NCBI RefSeq assembly: GCF_000196655.1
Contig: NC_014253.1
Location: forward strand, 2,063,423-2,127,422
DNA from: Methanohalobium evestigatum Z-7303
GTDB lineage: Archaea; Halobacteriota; Methanosarcinia; Methanosarcinales; Methanosarcinaceae
Direction: 5' to 3'
Length of the DNA: 64,000 nt
Below are positions 52,163 to 61,495 of this stretch, piece by piece (position 1 is the first letter of the stretch; each line of letters opens with the position of its first letter). The notes below the pieces were generated by a model, which had not been told where the DNA came from, did no database searches, and worked only from the letters and a program-made list of their open reading frames with translations. The position numbers and the translations under genes are program-made.

Positions 52163-53089
52163 TTATTTTTTATTTATTGAACGAAGATTACGTATTGTTT
52201 CTCTGTGAAGTGATACAACCAAATCGCTCATTAACCCGAATATGAACATCTGTATACCCGAGATAATAAGAAGTGCTGTAAGAATTGTCAGAGGCAGATG
52301 GGTAATCCCTTTTATCCATTCAATTACCACAAAAATGCCCGAAAGTGTGCCAAGAATAATTAGCACTGCACCGATGGCACCAAAATAAAACATAGGATTG
52401 TGCATTTTTGCAAGTTTGTATATTGTCATTCCTATTCTGAAACCATCTTTTAGCGGGTTGAGTTTGGTATCGGCATCCTCATGTCTTGCCAGATAAGTGA
52501 TTGGAACTTCAACCACAATAAATTCTTTTTTGATGCTTTCAATCGTCATTTCTGATTCAATTTCAAAACCGGTTTCTTTAAGTTCCAGTGTTTTGATAGC
52601 TTCATGGGTAAAGGCACGGTATCCAGACAGGATATCATTCAATTTTTTCCGATATGCATAACTGAATAATTTATTAAGAGCCCGGTTTCCTATAAGGTTT
52701 AGTCGGGTAAAAGCGTCAGGTTCAAAATTTGCAAAACGGTTACCTATAACATGTTCTGCTTCTCCATTTAGTATTGGAGATAGCATTGCATGAATATCCG
52801 ATGGTAGATACGTTCCGTCCCCGTCTACCATCACAACATATTCACTTTCTATTATGTTGAAAGCTTCCTGTACCGCCTGACCTTTACCCTTACCGCTCTG
52901 GACAACTATACTGGCTCCTTCTCCTTCTGCCAGTTCACAGGTTCTATCTGTGCTGTTGCCGTCGATAACGAATATATTGTCAAATCCTTCAGATTTGAAA
53001 CCCCTTATTATTTCTACAATGGTAGATTCTTCATTAAGGGTGGGTATTAGTATACAAACGTTTTCGTTTTCTGGTGTACTCACATTCAT
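52163..53089 (-). CDS. Family 2 glycosyltransferase with two C-terminal membrane helices
   Basis: About 308 residues. GT-A domain: ILIPTLNEESTIVEIIRGF (near the N-terminus), IDGNSTDRTCELAEGEG, VMVDGDGTY as the DXD metal site, and IGNRFANFEPDAFTRLNLIGNRALNKLFS and DILSGYRAFTHEAI. This is the dolichyl-phosphate sugar transferase/AglD-like branch; membrane helices at the end (FYFGAIGAVLIILGTLSGIFVV and LTILTALLIISGIQMFIFGLM) hold it at the membrane. Involved in N-glycosylation or lipid-linked sugar supply. The track ORF begins at 53113 inside tbp, but AAAGGG precedes ATG 53089 and GTG 53083; I use 53089. Confidence 0.87.
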   Translation of the reverse strand: MNVSTPENENVCILIPTLNEESTIVEIIRGFKSEGFDNIFVIDGNSTDRTCELAEGEGASIVVQSGKGKGQAVQEAFNIIESEYVVMVDGDGTYLPSDIHAMLSPILNGEAEHVIGNRFANFEPDAFTRLNLIGNRALNKLFSYAYRKKLNDILSGYRAFTHEAIKTLELKETGFEIESEMTIESIKKEFIVVEVPITYLARHEDADTKLNPLKDGFRIGMTIYKLAKMHNPMFYFGAIGAVLIILGTLSGIFVVIEWIKGITHLPLTILTALLIISGIQMFIFGLMSDLVVSLHRETIRNLRSINKK

Positions 53090-53093
53090 CCCT

Positions 53094-53657
53094 TTACAGG
53101 AGCCCCATACCATCTAACTGGTTTCTTACCACTTCTACCCCGCGTTCACAGTGATCAGGGGATTTACCTCCGGTAACGACCAGTTTTCCTGAACTAAATA
53201 TCAAAACTACAACTTTTGGGTCATCAATACGATATACTAAACCAGGGAACTGTTCGGGTTCATACTCTATGTTTTCAAGACCAAGACCTATAGCAATAGC
53301 ATTCAGATTGAGTACTGCATGCAGGTCAGCAGATGCCACAATATTCTGAACAGTAATTACAGGGTCTTTGATGGTTTCAATACCGATGTCATTGAGTTTT
53401 TTAGCCATGTTCCCGATAACAACATGCACGTCATCCACATTTTTGGCACCTGTGCAGACAACTTTACCAGAAGTGAAAACAAGGAAAGCAGCTTTTGGAT
53501 TGGAAACCCTGTATACAAGACCCGGGAATTTTTGTTTGTTGTATTCTGCGCCTTCAAATTCGGCTTCTATTTTTGTTAAATCAAATTCTTCTGCAAGTTT
53601 GGTGGAAGCCACCACGTTTTCGATTTTGATGTTGTAATCCTCTTTATAATCTGCCAT
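53094..53657 (-). CDS. tbp: TATA-box binding protein
   Basis: 187 residues with two saddle-shaped repeats: [63 protein letters not shown], then [63 protein letters not shown]. It binds the TATA element with TFB to start archaeal transcription. The acidic tail typical of some archaeal TBPs is short. Downstream glycosyltransferase overlaps or abuts. A second TBP elsewhere in the genome is possible, as Methanosarcina species have three. Confidence 0.97.
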   Translation of the reverse strand: MADYKEDYNIKIENVVASTKLAEEFDLTKIEAEFEGAEYNKQKFPGLVYRVSNPKAAFLVFTSGKVVCTGAKNVDDVHVVIGNMAKKLNDIGIETIKDPVITVQNIVASADLHAVLNLNAIAIGLGLENIEYEPEQFPGLVYRIDDPKVVVLIFSSGKLVVTGGKSPDHCERGVEVVRNQLDGMGLL

Positions 53658-53907
53658 ATTTTTGGTCCTGAATATTTGATTAAACTATATTTTTTATATC
53701 CTTATATATAATAGCAAAAAGTAATTTATTCATTTATAAAAGTTACTTAAATACATGTTTCTTTTAAAAATGTTTTGGATATTTGTAATTACAACATCGC
53801 AAAATTATAGTATTAAAAGTAAAAATATATATTTTAAAATTAGAAGTATGAAACAATAGGGGCACAGTCCTTTAATGCCCCTATATAAATTTATAATCCA
53901 GCAGGGT

Positions 53908-54147
53908 TTATAAGTTTGCTCTATCTACAATAGTGTCTGCTACTTCTTTTGCACTGTTAAATGGGAAATCATCTTCTTTTAGTAGTTTTCCTGCTTCTCC
54001 AGCGGTGACTTCAACATCTCCTGATTTGCAGGTTGTATCTGCTCCTTCAGGGAATGCGTTCAATAATTCTTCAGGTATGTTTATCGGAAAATCTACACTC
54101 TGGAGAGCTCCTTTTATCTGTTCATGGATGTCATCTTTGACACTCAT
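53908..54147 (-). CDS. MTH865-like family small protein
   Basis: 79 residues that match the MTH865 family by pattern: [63 protein letters not shown]. The Methanothermobacter member has an EF-hand-like helical fold in structure. Function unknown. The single Cys and the acidic surface are conserved. SD TGGTGAT nine bases before ATG. An isolated gene with 250 bases of AT-rich DNA upstream of tbp's start. Confidence 0.82.
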   Translation of the reverse strand: MSVKDDIHEQIKGALQSVDFPINIPEELLNAFPEGADTTCKSGDVEVTAGEAGKLLKEDDFPFNSAKEVADTIVDRANL

Positions 54148-54273
54148 ATTTTATCACCAATACCATATATTATCAGTCATAAATATATAGTTAATCGTTA
54201 TAATTATATACTAAGAACTTATTTAGTGTATGACAATAACTTAGTTTTGATATAGATTTATGGAGGTCCATCA

Positions 54274-55026
54274 ATGGCTACTGTTGACACTGAATATAAA
54301 AACGAACTCCGGGAAATAAAAGAGGAAATCAGTTCCATGCGTAAGGAATTCAACCGTTTTTTTGAATATTCGAATCAACAATATCTTGAACAAATATTGC
54401 AGGATATGAAGAACAACTTTTCCAGAATACTGATTGATTATGTTGTCGAGGACAGCAAAAACTCACTTAATGACAATATGGTACAGGACTGTAAGATGAA
54501 AGATTTTTGTGAATCAATATTTAATGATTTTCTGCAGGAAACTGCCCAACTATTAAACAATGACAGTGTGGGCCCGGGAACAATCGAGCAGTATTATGAA
54601 CAATTTAATGAATTGAAAAAAGAAAAAGCAAAGTATCCAAAATGTGAGACATGTTTTTCTGAGGCTGCAAAACTGTTTGAAAAACAGATTAATCTCATGC
54701 GTTCATTAAAGATATATGAAAAAGAAGATGATAAAGAAAATATTCAAAATCTTCCCGTGGAAGAGGTTGTTAAAGACGTATGTGACCCCATAGCGAATAA
54801 ACAAAGGCTTACGATATTAAAATCTATTGCAACCGATACAAAAAGTTTCACACAGCTATCCAAATTAACAGGTCTTAATGGCGGTAACCTGCTCTTTCAT
54901 CTCGACAAACTTCTTAATTCAGGTATGATACAGCAAAGAAGTGAAAGGGGAGACTATATTATAACTGGGAAAGGATACGCAACATTAAAAGGAATATTCA
55001 ATATTTATTCGCAAATAAAACTATAA
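54274..55026 (+). CDS. Winged-helix transcription regulator with coiled-coil front
   Basis: 250 residues. The N-terminal 60 residues form a coiled coil (NELREIKEEISSMRKEFNRFFEY), the middle part is helical with KCETCF (near 125) and DCKMKDFC (near 73) that could bind a metal, and the C-terminal 80 residues are an ArsR-like winged helix: DVCDPIANKQRLTILKSIATDTKSFTQLSKLTGLNGGNLLFHLDKLLNSGMIQQ. Ligand and targets unknown. SD GGAGGTCC. It is convergent with scpB. Confidence 0.78.
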   Translation: MATVDTEYKNELREIKEEISSMRKEFNRFFEYSNQQYLEQILQDMKNNFSRILIDYVVEDSKNSLNDNMVQDCKMKDFCESIFNDFLQETAQLLNNDSVGPGTIEQYYEQFNELKKEKAKYPKCETCFSEAAKLFEKQINLMRSLKIYEKEDDKENIQNLPVEEVVKDVCDPIANKQRLTILKSIATDTKSFTQLSKLTGLNGGNLLFHLDKLLNSGMIQQRSERGDYIITGKGYATLKGIFNIYSQIKL

Positions 55027-55045
55027 TACTGATAAAACATCAGTT

Positions 55046-56167
55046 TTAACCTTCGACGTTTTTCAGTCCATTGATTATTGCATCATATCTTTTACAGACT
55101 CTGTCAATCAGATGGATGTCGGGTTGATGGGTGGGAACAAGTATATCCGCATTTTTACCAATTTCCTCACCATTACTTGATTCGCCATAATCAGGCCCGA
55201 TTAAAATACCATCGGCGGATACACTGAGTCTGAGGTCATTCACCAGTCTTGCTACCATATTTGTTTCTGGTTTGACTTTACGGCTGATGACAAGTGCTTT
55301 TGATGAATATTTCTCTTTTAAATCCCTGATATAATCGATGCTTTCCTGTGATTTATCACTGTCTGATATGTTTTCCAGTTTCTTTATCGATTCAATCAGA
55401 TCGTCGAAAGTAGTAGAGCTAACTTCGATGATTTCTCCATCGTAATATCCTTCTACATTTTCTGAATATCCTTTCGGAATAATAAGTTTGTAAACATCCT
55501 CCAGTGAATCGATATCATCTTCAGTTGGGTTATAGATATTAATGACTCTGTAATCTTCGATTCCGCACAGTTCCATAATTGATTCGTACATCGGGGTGAC
55601 CGCTATAACCTTCCTCCCAAGCCATCTGTCAAGACCCTTCTGTCCGCTCTGTTCACGGGAAAGTTCTATAATTTTTTGTTTTATCGATTCAGGGTCATTG
55701 GATTCAAGTCCAAAATAATCGGCAAAAAGTGGAGTGGTTTCAAGTAACTTTGTCCTTCCATATGCATTTGTGCGGATAAATCCTCTATCATGGAGTTCTT
55801 TAACATGGTCATAGGCAGAATTACCTCTTAAATCTACAAGGTCGGATTGGGTGATGGGTTGGTGGTAAGCTATCATGGAAAGGGTTCTAAGTATAGGTGA
55901 ACTGAGTTCTCTTGGAGCAAGTTTGCTGACAAGTTCGCTAAATTCAGGTTTAACCTGCATCACATATCTTTCTCCAAGATCCAGTATTTCAAGTCCAGTA
56001 TCACTACCATTGTATTCTTCAATAAGTGTTTGAACAACCGATATGGTATGTTTTTTGGATTTGCTTATAATTCTTGTGAGTGTCTGTATATCAACTGTAT
56101 TACCGGCGGCAAAAAGTGCTGCTTCGATAATTTGTTTGTCTCTTGATTTTTTGTTCTCATCAGCCAT
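55046..56167 (-). CDS. scpB: Condensin subunit ScpB
   Basis: 373 residues, much longer than the usual 180-250. The first 170 residues contain the two winged helices of ScpB (IIEAALFAAGNTVDIQTLTRI, and LVSKLAPRELSSPILRTLSMIAYHQPITQSDLVDLRGNSAYDHVKELHDRGFI). The extra 200 residues (from KVIAVTPMYESIMELCGIEDYRVINIYNP, including AINGLKNVEG at the end) contain DUF2240-free, Rossmann-like sequence that I cannot assign. It is part of the SMC-ScpAB complex that compacts and segregates chromosomes; encoded with scpA and smc. Confidence 0.85.
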   Translation of the reverse strand: MADENKKSRDKQIIEAALFAAGNTVDIQTLTRIISKSKKHTISVVQTLIEEYNGSDTGLEILDLGERYVMQVKPEFSELVSKLAPRELSSPILRTLSMIAYHQPITQSDLVDLRGNSAYDHVKELHDRGFIRTNAYGRTKLLETTPLFADYFGLESNDPESIKQKIIELSREQSGQKGLDRWLGRKVIAVTPMYESIMELCGIEDYRVINIYNPTEDDIDSLEDVYKLIIPKGYSENVEGYYDGEIIEVSSTTFDDLIESIKKLENISDSDKSQESIDYIRDLKEKYSSKALVISRKVKPETNMVARLVNDLRLSVSADGILIGPDYGESSNGEEIGKNADILVPTHQPDIHLIDRVCKRYDAIINGLKNVEG

Positions 56168-56175
56168 AAAACATC

Positions 56176-57039
56176 TTACCCTTCGGACACTCCATTACCG
56201 GGAAATATATAAAGTTCTCCAAAAAGCTCCTCCTGATTCAATTTAATTTTTCTGTCAGCAGCAAGAAACAGAAGGGACAGATAGGTCATGACTTTTTCAG
56301 AACGTTCACCATAGGATATTTCGGAAAAAGAAGTGTAGCTCTTGTTTTGAAACATTTCTTCCAGTTTTTCGTACAAACCTTCCGCACGACCGGTAATATC
56401 TTCCTCATGTGCAATATCAAGTACTTCATCAGTAGAGGATTGTTCCTTTTCCTCTTTTCTATCTATCTCTTTTTTACTGTGATTTCGCTCTTTTCTTCTG
56501 GACTCTACTTTTTCAGCCTTTTTTAGTTCTGTAACGAGTTCATTTAAAGTAACAGGACGCTTGGAATTTCGCCTTACAGGAAGATTTGGAACAGGGTAAT
56601 CCTCTACTTCTGAAAATTCGATTTCACCATCCATTTCCAGAGAATCGGGCTCTTCGTCCTCATCCTCTTCTTCTTCCTGGATGATTCCGGTGGATTTCAT
56701 ACGAAGTAAAACGGAAGCATAAAGCAAGGTTCTTGCTGATATCCTTAAATCCATCAGTTTCATCTGTTCAATCTTGTCCAGAAATTTATCTGTAATATCA
56801 ACAATATCAATATCCCATGGATCGATATCTCCATCATTTGCAAGATTTACCAGCATTTCAACAGGTTCATTCATTACATCATCGGATAACTCAATCTGGG
56901 ATTCATCCAGACCAAGCATCTGAAAAGTTTTTATGTATTCAGGGTCATGGTTGGTATCGTTTTTATTTTCCCCAAATGAACCTGATTCAATTTCGTATAC
57001 GTTTTTTGATACCTGATCTGTTTCCACGTTTTTCACCAC
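56176..57039 (-). CDS. scpA: Condensin subunit ScpA (kleisin)
   Basis: About 287 residues. EPVEMLVNLANDGDIDPWDIDIVDITDKFLDKIEQMKLMDLRISARTLLYASVLLRMKS is the N-terminal SMC-neck-binding helix set; an acidic/basic linker follows, then the C-terminal winged helix (EKVMTYLSLLFLAADRKIKLNQEELFGELYI). It bridges SMC heads and binds ScpB. The open frame continues into smc to 57123; GTG 57039, four bases after the smc stop codon, is the most natural start and gives the expected N-terminus length. Eight bases from scpB. Confidence 0.88.
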   Translation of the reverse strand: MVKNVETDQVSKNVYEIESGSFGENKNDTNHDPEYIKTFQMLGLDESQIELSDDVMNEPVEMLVNLANDGDIDPWDIDIVDITDKFLDKIEQMKLMDLRISARTLLYASVLLRMKSTGIIQEEEEDEDEEPDSLEMDGEIEFSEVEDYPVPNLPVRRNSKRPVTLNELVTELKKAEKVESRRKERNHSKKEIDRKEEKEQSSTDEVLDIAHEEDITGRAEGLYEKLEEMFQNKSYTSFSEISYGERSEKVMTYLSLLFLAADRKIKLNQEELFGELYIFPGNGVSEG

Positions 57040-57043
57040 AGTT

Positions 57044-60000
57044 TCAATACAGTTTAACGCCTGTGATACTGGTATTGTTATTCTCCTGCATGGTAACTCC
57101 AAGAGTCCTTGAAGCAGATTCAATCATGGGCTTCCGGAGTGAGACCACTATAAACTGAGCACCGTTCACGGATTTTTTAATACGCTGTGCGACCCTTTCA
57201 GAATTAGCACCATCAAGGAACATATCGATTTCATCAAAGGCATAGAATGGAGCTGGACGATAAGATTGGATTGCAAAAACAAATGCAAGAGCCGTCAGGC
57301 TTTTTTCTCCACCTGACATTGCTTCCAGACGTTGCAGGCTTTTGTCTTTGGGCTGGGCTTTAAGAGTAAGTCCTCCAGAAAACGGCTCTTCATAATTATC
57401 AAGAGCCAGTTCACCTGTTCCATCTGAAAGTTCATTGAATATGGATGAGAAAGCTTTATTTATTCCATTAAATGTCTCCATGAACGTTTCTTTTTTGAGG
57501 TTTTCATATTGCTCTATACGTTCCAGAATCTGCTCCCTTTCATTTGAAAGGGTGTCTCTTCGGTTTTTCATCTCTTCATGTCTATTCAAAACCTCATCAT
57601 ACTCATCGATAGCTCGCATATTGACAGGTTCAAGGTCTTCCATGGCTTTTTCAATCGATGCAATCCTTGTACGTACTGTTTCATAGTTGGGGACTTCTTC
57701 AGTTTCCTCAATTCCTCGCTGTTCCAGTTCGCTTCTTAATTCATCTATTTGCTCTTTAAGAGAACTTTTTGTAGATTCAAGTGCCTGAAGTCGGTTACTT
57801 GCATTCTCAAATTTGGATTTGATGGAATTATAATCTTTTTTGAGGTTGTCATATTCGGTTTGTTTGTTCGCCCTCTCGTCCTGTAATTCTTTGAGTTCAT
57901 CACCCAGCTCTTTTTCCCTTTCCTGTTTACTGGCAAGACTATCTTCCAGTTCTTTGATTTTTTCTTTAAAGGATTCAATACGACCTTGATGGCTTGATTT
58001 TTTCTCATCAAGCTCTTCAATGAGTTCCCTATCATCGCTAATTCTTTTGTTGGCGTATTCAAGGTCAAGATTCAATGAATTGATATTACTGTCAGTATCA
58101 CGTATACGTCCCTCCAGTCTCTGGATTTCTTCGTTCAGATTATCAGCTTTTTCATTGAGTTCGGGTATTTCAGAATCGGCAAGTTCTTCTTCAAGTTCTG
58201 ATATTTTCTCATCAAGTTCGTTTTCTTTTTTGGTTTTCTCATCCTTATCTGCAACGACCTTATCCATCTCTTCTTTGAGTTCTTTACGTGATTCTTCTAT
58301 TTCTTCAAGTTCTTTGTTTTTGGATTCTATGAATTGGGATAGTCGTTCCTCTCTGCTTGAGATTTCCTCAAGTTGCATCTGTTTTTTGGATATTTCATTT
58401 TCGTGATTGTTGATTTCCTGCTTAACATCAGAAATCTGGCTTTCAACATCATCAAGTTTTTTGATTGTGTTGTTGCGTTTGGAATCGTATTCGGTGATTT
58501 TTTCTGCTATTTTTGTAAGTTTTTCCTTCTCAGCCGCGGCAAATGAAAGACCTGAACGCTGCTGTTTGGACCCGCCACTCATGGCTCCGCTTTTTTCGAC
58601 AAGTTCTCCATCAAGGGTTACTATTCGGAGTCCGCCCATCAGTTTGCGGGCGTTTTCCAAACTATCCATTACCAGAGTATCTCTGAATACGTACCAGAAA
58701 GCAGGTTCAAATTTATCATCAAAATCAATAAGATCTATCGCATAACCAACAACACCTTTTTTATCCGAGAGGTCTTTGTAAGGTCTGCGTTTTTCAAGTT
58801 TTGTTAGAGGGAGAAATGTTGCTCTTCCAGCTTTATACCGCTTTAAATATTCGATTGCTTCTGATGCATCTTCATCATTTTCAGTAACAACAGCCTGCAT
58901 ACGTCCGCCTGCAGCTATCTGAAGAGCGGTAGAATATTTTTCGTCTGCCTGTCCCAGTTCAGCAATAGTTCCATAGATTCCCTGAAGTTCCTTGTTATTT
59001 TTTGCAGATATGACCGTATCAACCGCTTTTGAGTATTTGCTGTTTTCCTCTGCAGCACGGACTCGGGCTTCAACTTGTGCATATTCCTGCTGGTGCTTTC
59101 GGAGTTCTTCTTCATGTTCATTCAATATTTCTTTAAGCTGGGAGCGGTTGCTTTCAAGGTCATCGAGGTCTTTGTTCAGTGACTCGATTTTTTCGTTCAG
59201 TTTATCAATTTCATGTTGAACAGAGCGGGTATCGCTATCTGAAGATTCGATTTTTTCTTTAGAATCTTGTATTTCGTTTTCTATATCCCTTTTTTCTGCG
59301 GATTTACGTCTTACTGCATCAAGCAAACGGTTTTCTTCGCGAATCAGTTCACTTTTTTCATTCTTAATTTGTTCACGTTCATTTTTGAGTTCAGACAGTT
59401 TGTCCCGGGTTTCGGCAAATTTGGCATCAACATCATTGATTTTGCTCTGCAGAAGTTTCAGTTCGTTTTTACGTTCGCTGAGTTCAGAATTGATACTTTC
59501 TTTGCGTATTTCTTCATCATTGATTTTTGATTCAAGTTCTTCAACCTTAGATTTTGCATCATCAATATCTACAAGGGTCTTACGTCGTCGGGTATCTATG
59601 TCCTGTATTTCGTTTTCAGCAATTTCAATACTGCCATTACACCTTGAAATCTCTCCCCTTATCTCTTCAATATCCTTTTTTATCTGGATTTGTTCCTTTT
59701 CACCCATATTCTGGATTTGGTTTGTAAGGTCAGAGAGGGTTTTTTCAAGTTCTTGTAGCTGTTCATTCTTTTCATCCAGTGATTTTTGTAGTTCTTCTAC
59801 TGAATTGTTCTTGGATTCAATATCACTGTTTACAGATTCAAGCTCTTTTTTTGCATCCTTTAATTTTGAAAGGATTACAAAACCTTCATACTTTGCTTTT
59901 TCCTGTTTCAATGATTGGTATTTAAGTGCCTGATCCCGTTCATCCTTGAGTTTATCAAGCTGATTGTTAACTTCTTCGATTATAATGTCTACTCTTTCAA

Positions 60001-60574
60001 TGTGTTCTCGAACGGTTTCAAGTTCATTCATCGCTCTTTCTTTTTTATTATCAAATTCGGATACACCCGCGATTTCATCGATGATTTTTCTCCTTTCTAC
60101 AGGGGTCATGGTTATAATCTGGGTGACATCTCCCTGCATGACAACATTGTATCCTTCGGGTGTAACTTTTGCTTTGGCGAGATAATTATGAATGTCTTTC
60201 AAACTTACAGATTTTCCATTAAAATAAAAATAGCTGTAATACCCACTTCCCGTTTCCTTTATTTTTCGCGTAATCTCAACTTCATCAGCTTCCACAGGCA
60301 TTTCATTGTCTGAGTTGTCAAAACGGATTTTAACCTGTGCGTACTGTGGCTTATTACTGGAATCGGGATTATAAATCAGGTCTGTAAGTTTTTCAGCACG
60401 CATAGTTCTTGAATTGGACAGACCCAATGCAAACAGGATACCATCAATTATGTTTGATTTGCCACTTCCGTTTGGTCCGGATATGGTTGTAAAATCATCA
60501 AAAAATGGTATCTTTACCTTTTTACCAAAGGATTTGAAATTCAGGAATTCAATTTCCTTTATGTACACGTGCAA
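57044..60574 (-). CDS. smc: Chromosome segregation ATPase SMC
   Basis: 1176 residues, the usual size. Walker A GPNGSGKSNIIDGILFALGL (35-54), long antiparallel coiled-coil arms, a hinge at about 510-680 (GIYGTIAELGQADEKYSTALQIAAGGRMQAVV and the GGLRIVTLDGELVEKSGAMSGGSK dimerisation element), signature LEAMSGGEKSLTALAFVFAIQ and Walker B PFYAFDEIDMFLDG near the C-terminus. Binds and organises DNA in an ATP-dependent ring with ScpA/ScpB, whose genes directly follow. Glu/Lys-rich coil with acid bias. Starts 12 bases after a coiled-coil gene. Confidence 0.97.
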   Translation of the reverse strand: MHVYIKEIEFLNFKSFGKKVKIPFFDDFTTISGPNGSGKSNIIDGILFALGLSNSRTMRAEKLTDLIYNPDSSNKPQYAQVKIRFDNSDNEMPVEADEVEITRKIKETGSGYYSYFYFNGKSVSLKDIHNYLAKAKVTPEGYNVVMQGDVTQIITMTPVERRKIIDEIAGVSEFDNKKERAMNELETVREHIERVDIIIEEVNNQLDKLKDERDQALKYQSLKQEKAKYEGFVILSKLKDAKKELESVNSDIESKNNSVEELQKSLDEKNEQLQELEKTLSDLTNQIQNMGEKEQIQIKKDIEEIRGEISRCNGSIEIAENEIQDIDTRRRKTLVDIDDAKSKVEELESKINDEEIRKESINSELSERKNELKLLQSKINDVDAKFAETRDKLSELKNEREQIKNEKSELIREENRLLDAVRRKSAEKRDIENEIQDSKEKIESSDSDTRSVQHEIDKLNEKIESLNKDLDDLESNRSQLKEILNEHEEELRKHQQEYAQVEARVRAAEENSKYSKAVDTVISAKNNKELQGIYGTIAELGQADEKYSTALQIAAGGRMQAVVTENDEDASEAIEYLKRYKAGRATFLPLTKLEKRRPYKDLSDKKGVVGYAIDLIDFDDKFEPAFWYVFRDTLVMDSLENARKLMGGLRIVTLDGELVEKSGAMSGGSKQQRSGLSFAAAEKEKLTKIAEKITEYDSKRNNTIKKLDDVESQISDVKQEINNHENEISKKQMQLEEISSREERLSQFIESKNKELEEIEESRKELKEEMDKVVADKDEKTKKENELDEKISELEEELADSEIPELNEKADNLNEEIQRLEGRIRDTDSNINSLNLDLEYANKRISDDRELIEELDEKKSSHQGRIESFKEKIKELEDSLASKQEREKELGDELKELQDERANKQTEYDNLKKDYNSIKSKFENASNRLQALESTKSSLKEQIDELRSELEQRGIEETEEVPNYETVRTRIASIEKAMEDLEPVNMRAIDEYDEVLNRHEEMKNRRDTLSNEREQILERIEQYENLKKETFMETFNGINKAFSSIFNELSDGTGELALDNYEEPFSGGLTLKAQPKDKSLQRLEAMSGGEKSLTALAFVFAIQSYRPAPFYAFDEIDMFLDGANSERVAQRIKKSVNGAQFIVVSLRKPMIESASRTLGVTMQENNNTSITGVKLY

Positions 60575-60586
60575 CCTCTTTAAAAA

Positions 60587-61393
60587 TTATTTGTCATTAG
60601 TGATAATTTCAGCATCTTCGTCTTCTCTATGTTCAACTTTTTCTTCAGGTTCGGGATTATGAGTAGATGAATCATCTCCATCGGCAACAATATATTCATT
60701 GCTTTTTCTTTTCGGTCTTCCTTTTTTTGATGAGCCCTTTTCTCCACTCTCAGCAATTATATATTCAGAACTGTTTTCCATAGTGGGATTTTTCTTGTGG
60801 TTTTTCTCCCCACTTTCAGCAATTATATATTCGGGTTCTACAGAAACGTTGTTTTCATTTTCTTGTTGCTCTTGAGGTTGTATAGTATCGATTTCCTGTA
60901 TTTGTGTATAACTACCAGAAGCACTTTCATCAATGTTCTGGTCTTTTCTTCCTGTAAATTTTTTTGTATATTCTGATATTTTTGATCCTGAGGTTTCGCC
61001 TGAAAAGCCTGCATAGCCGCTATCAATACCGTTAGAATCAAGGGATTTTGTATTTGAAGAATTACCAGATTCATAGCCATTCGAGGTTGGAGTTTGGGAT
61101 TGATTTTCGAGATTTTTAAGAATTGATTTTTGGTCCAGCAATTCTTCCATCATGCCTTCAAGTGTTTTTCCAAGTTCCTTGACCTTATCTTCAATTTTGC
61201 TCACACGTTTCTCCAGTTCTTCTACATTTTCTGTTGAGCCGTTGTTTTCAAGGTTGTTAATATCAAGCTCCTGATGAATTTCCTCGATGATTGAATCTTT
61301 GAGTGAATCTTTTATTTTTTTGATTTCCTGCTCTTTATCAGCGACCTGTTTTTCAAGCCTTTCAATAACAAAATCCCTGTTTTCATTGCCCAT
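60587..61393 (-). CDS. Coiled-coil protein between rad50 and smc, with repeated EYIIAESGEK
   Basis: 268 residues. The N-terminal 95 form a coiled coil (RLEKQVADKEQEIKKIKDSLKDSI; EELEKRVSKIEDKVKELGKTLEGMM). The remainder is low-complexity, Ser/Asn/Glu-rich and probably disordered, and holds three near copies of a short motif: EYIIAESGEK at two sites and EYIVADGDD at a third. Repeated linear motifs in a disordered tail are typical of docking sites. I do not recognise a named family. The gene is cotranscribed with smc (12 bases), so a role in chromosome maintenance is a fair inference. Confidence 0.7.
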   Translation of the reverse strand: MGNENRDFVIERLEKQVADKEQEIKKIKDSLKDSIIEEIHQELDINNLENNGSTENVEELEKRVSKIEDKVKELGKTLEGMMEELLDQKSILKNLENQSQTPTSNGYESGNSSNTKSLDSNGIDSGYAGFSGETSGSKISEYTKKFTGRKDQNIDESASGSYTQIQEIDTIQPQEQQENENNVSVEPEYIIAESGEKNHKKNPTMENSSEYIIAESGEKGSSKKGRPKRKSNEYIVADGDDSSTHNPEPEEKVEHREDEDAEIITNDK

Positions 61394-61495
61394 ATTTTAT
61401 GTTACCTCGTAAATTCATTCATCCCTCAAATTTTATATATTTAATCTTATAAGATTTTTATGTACGTAGAGATATGATATAAGTTGTGGTTGTTT

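Noticed and set aside
57044-60574. Many ORFs on the opposite strand of smc, rad50 and other genes
   Set aside because: Low-complexity Ser/Phe/Leu-rich translations mirror Glu/Lys-rich coiled-coil codons; no SDs or family matches.
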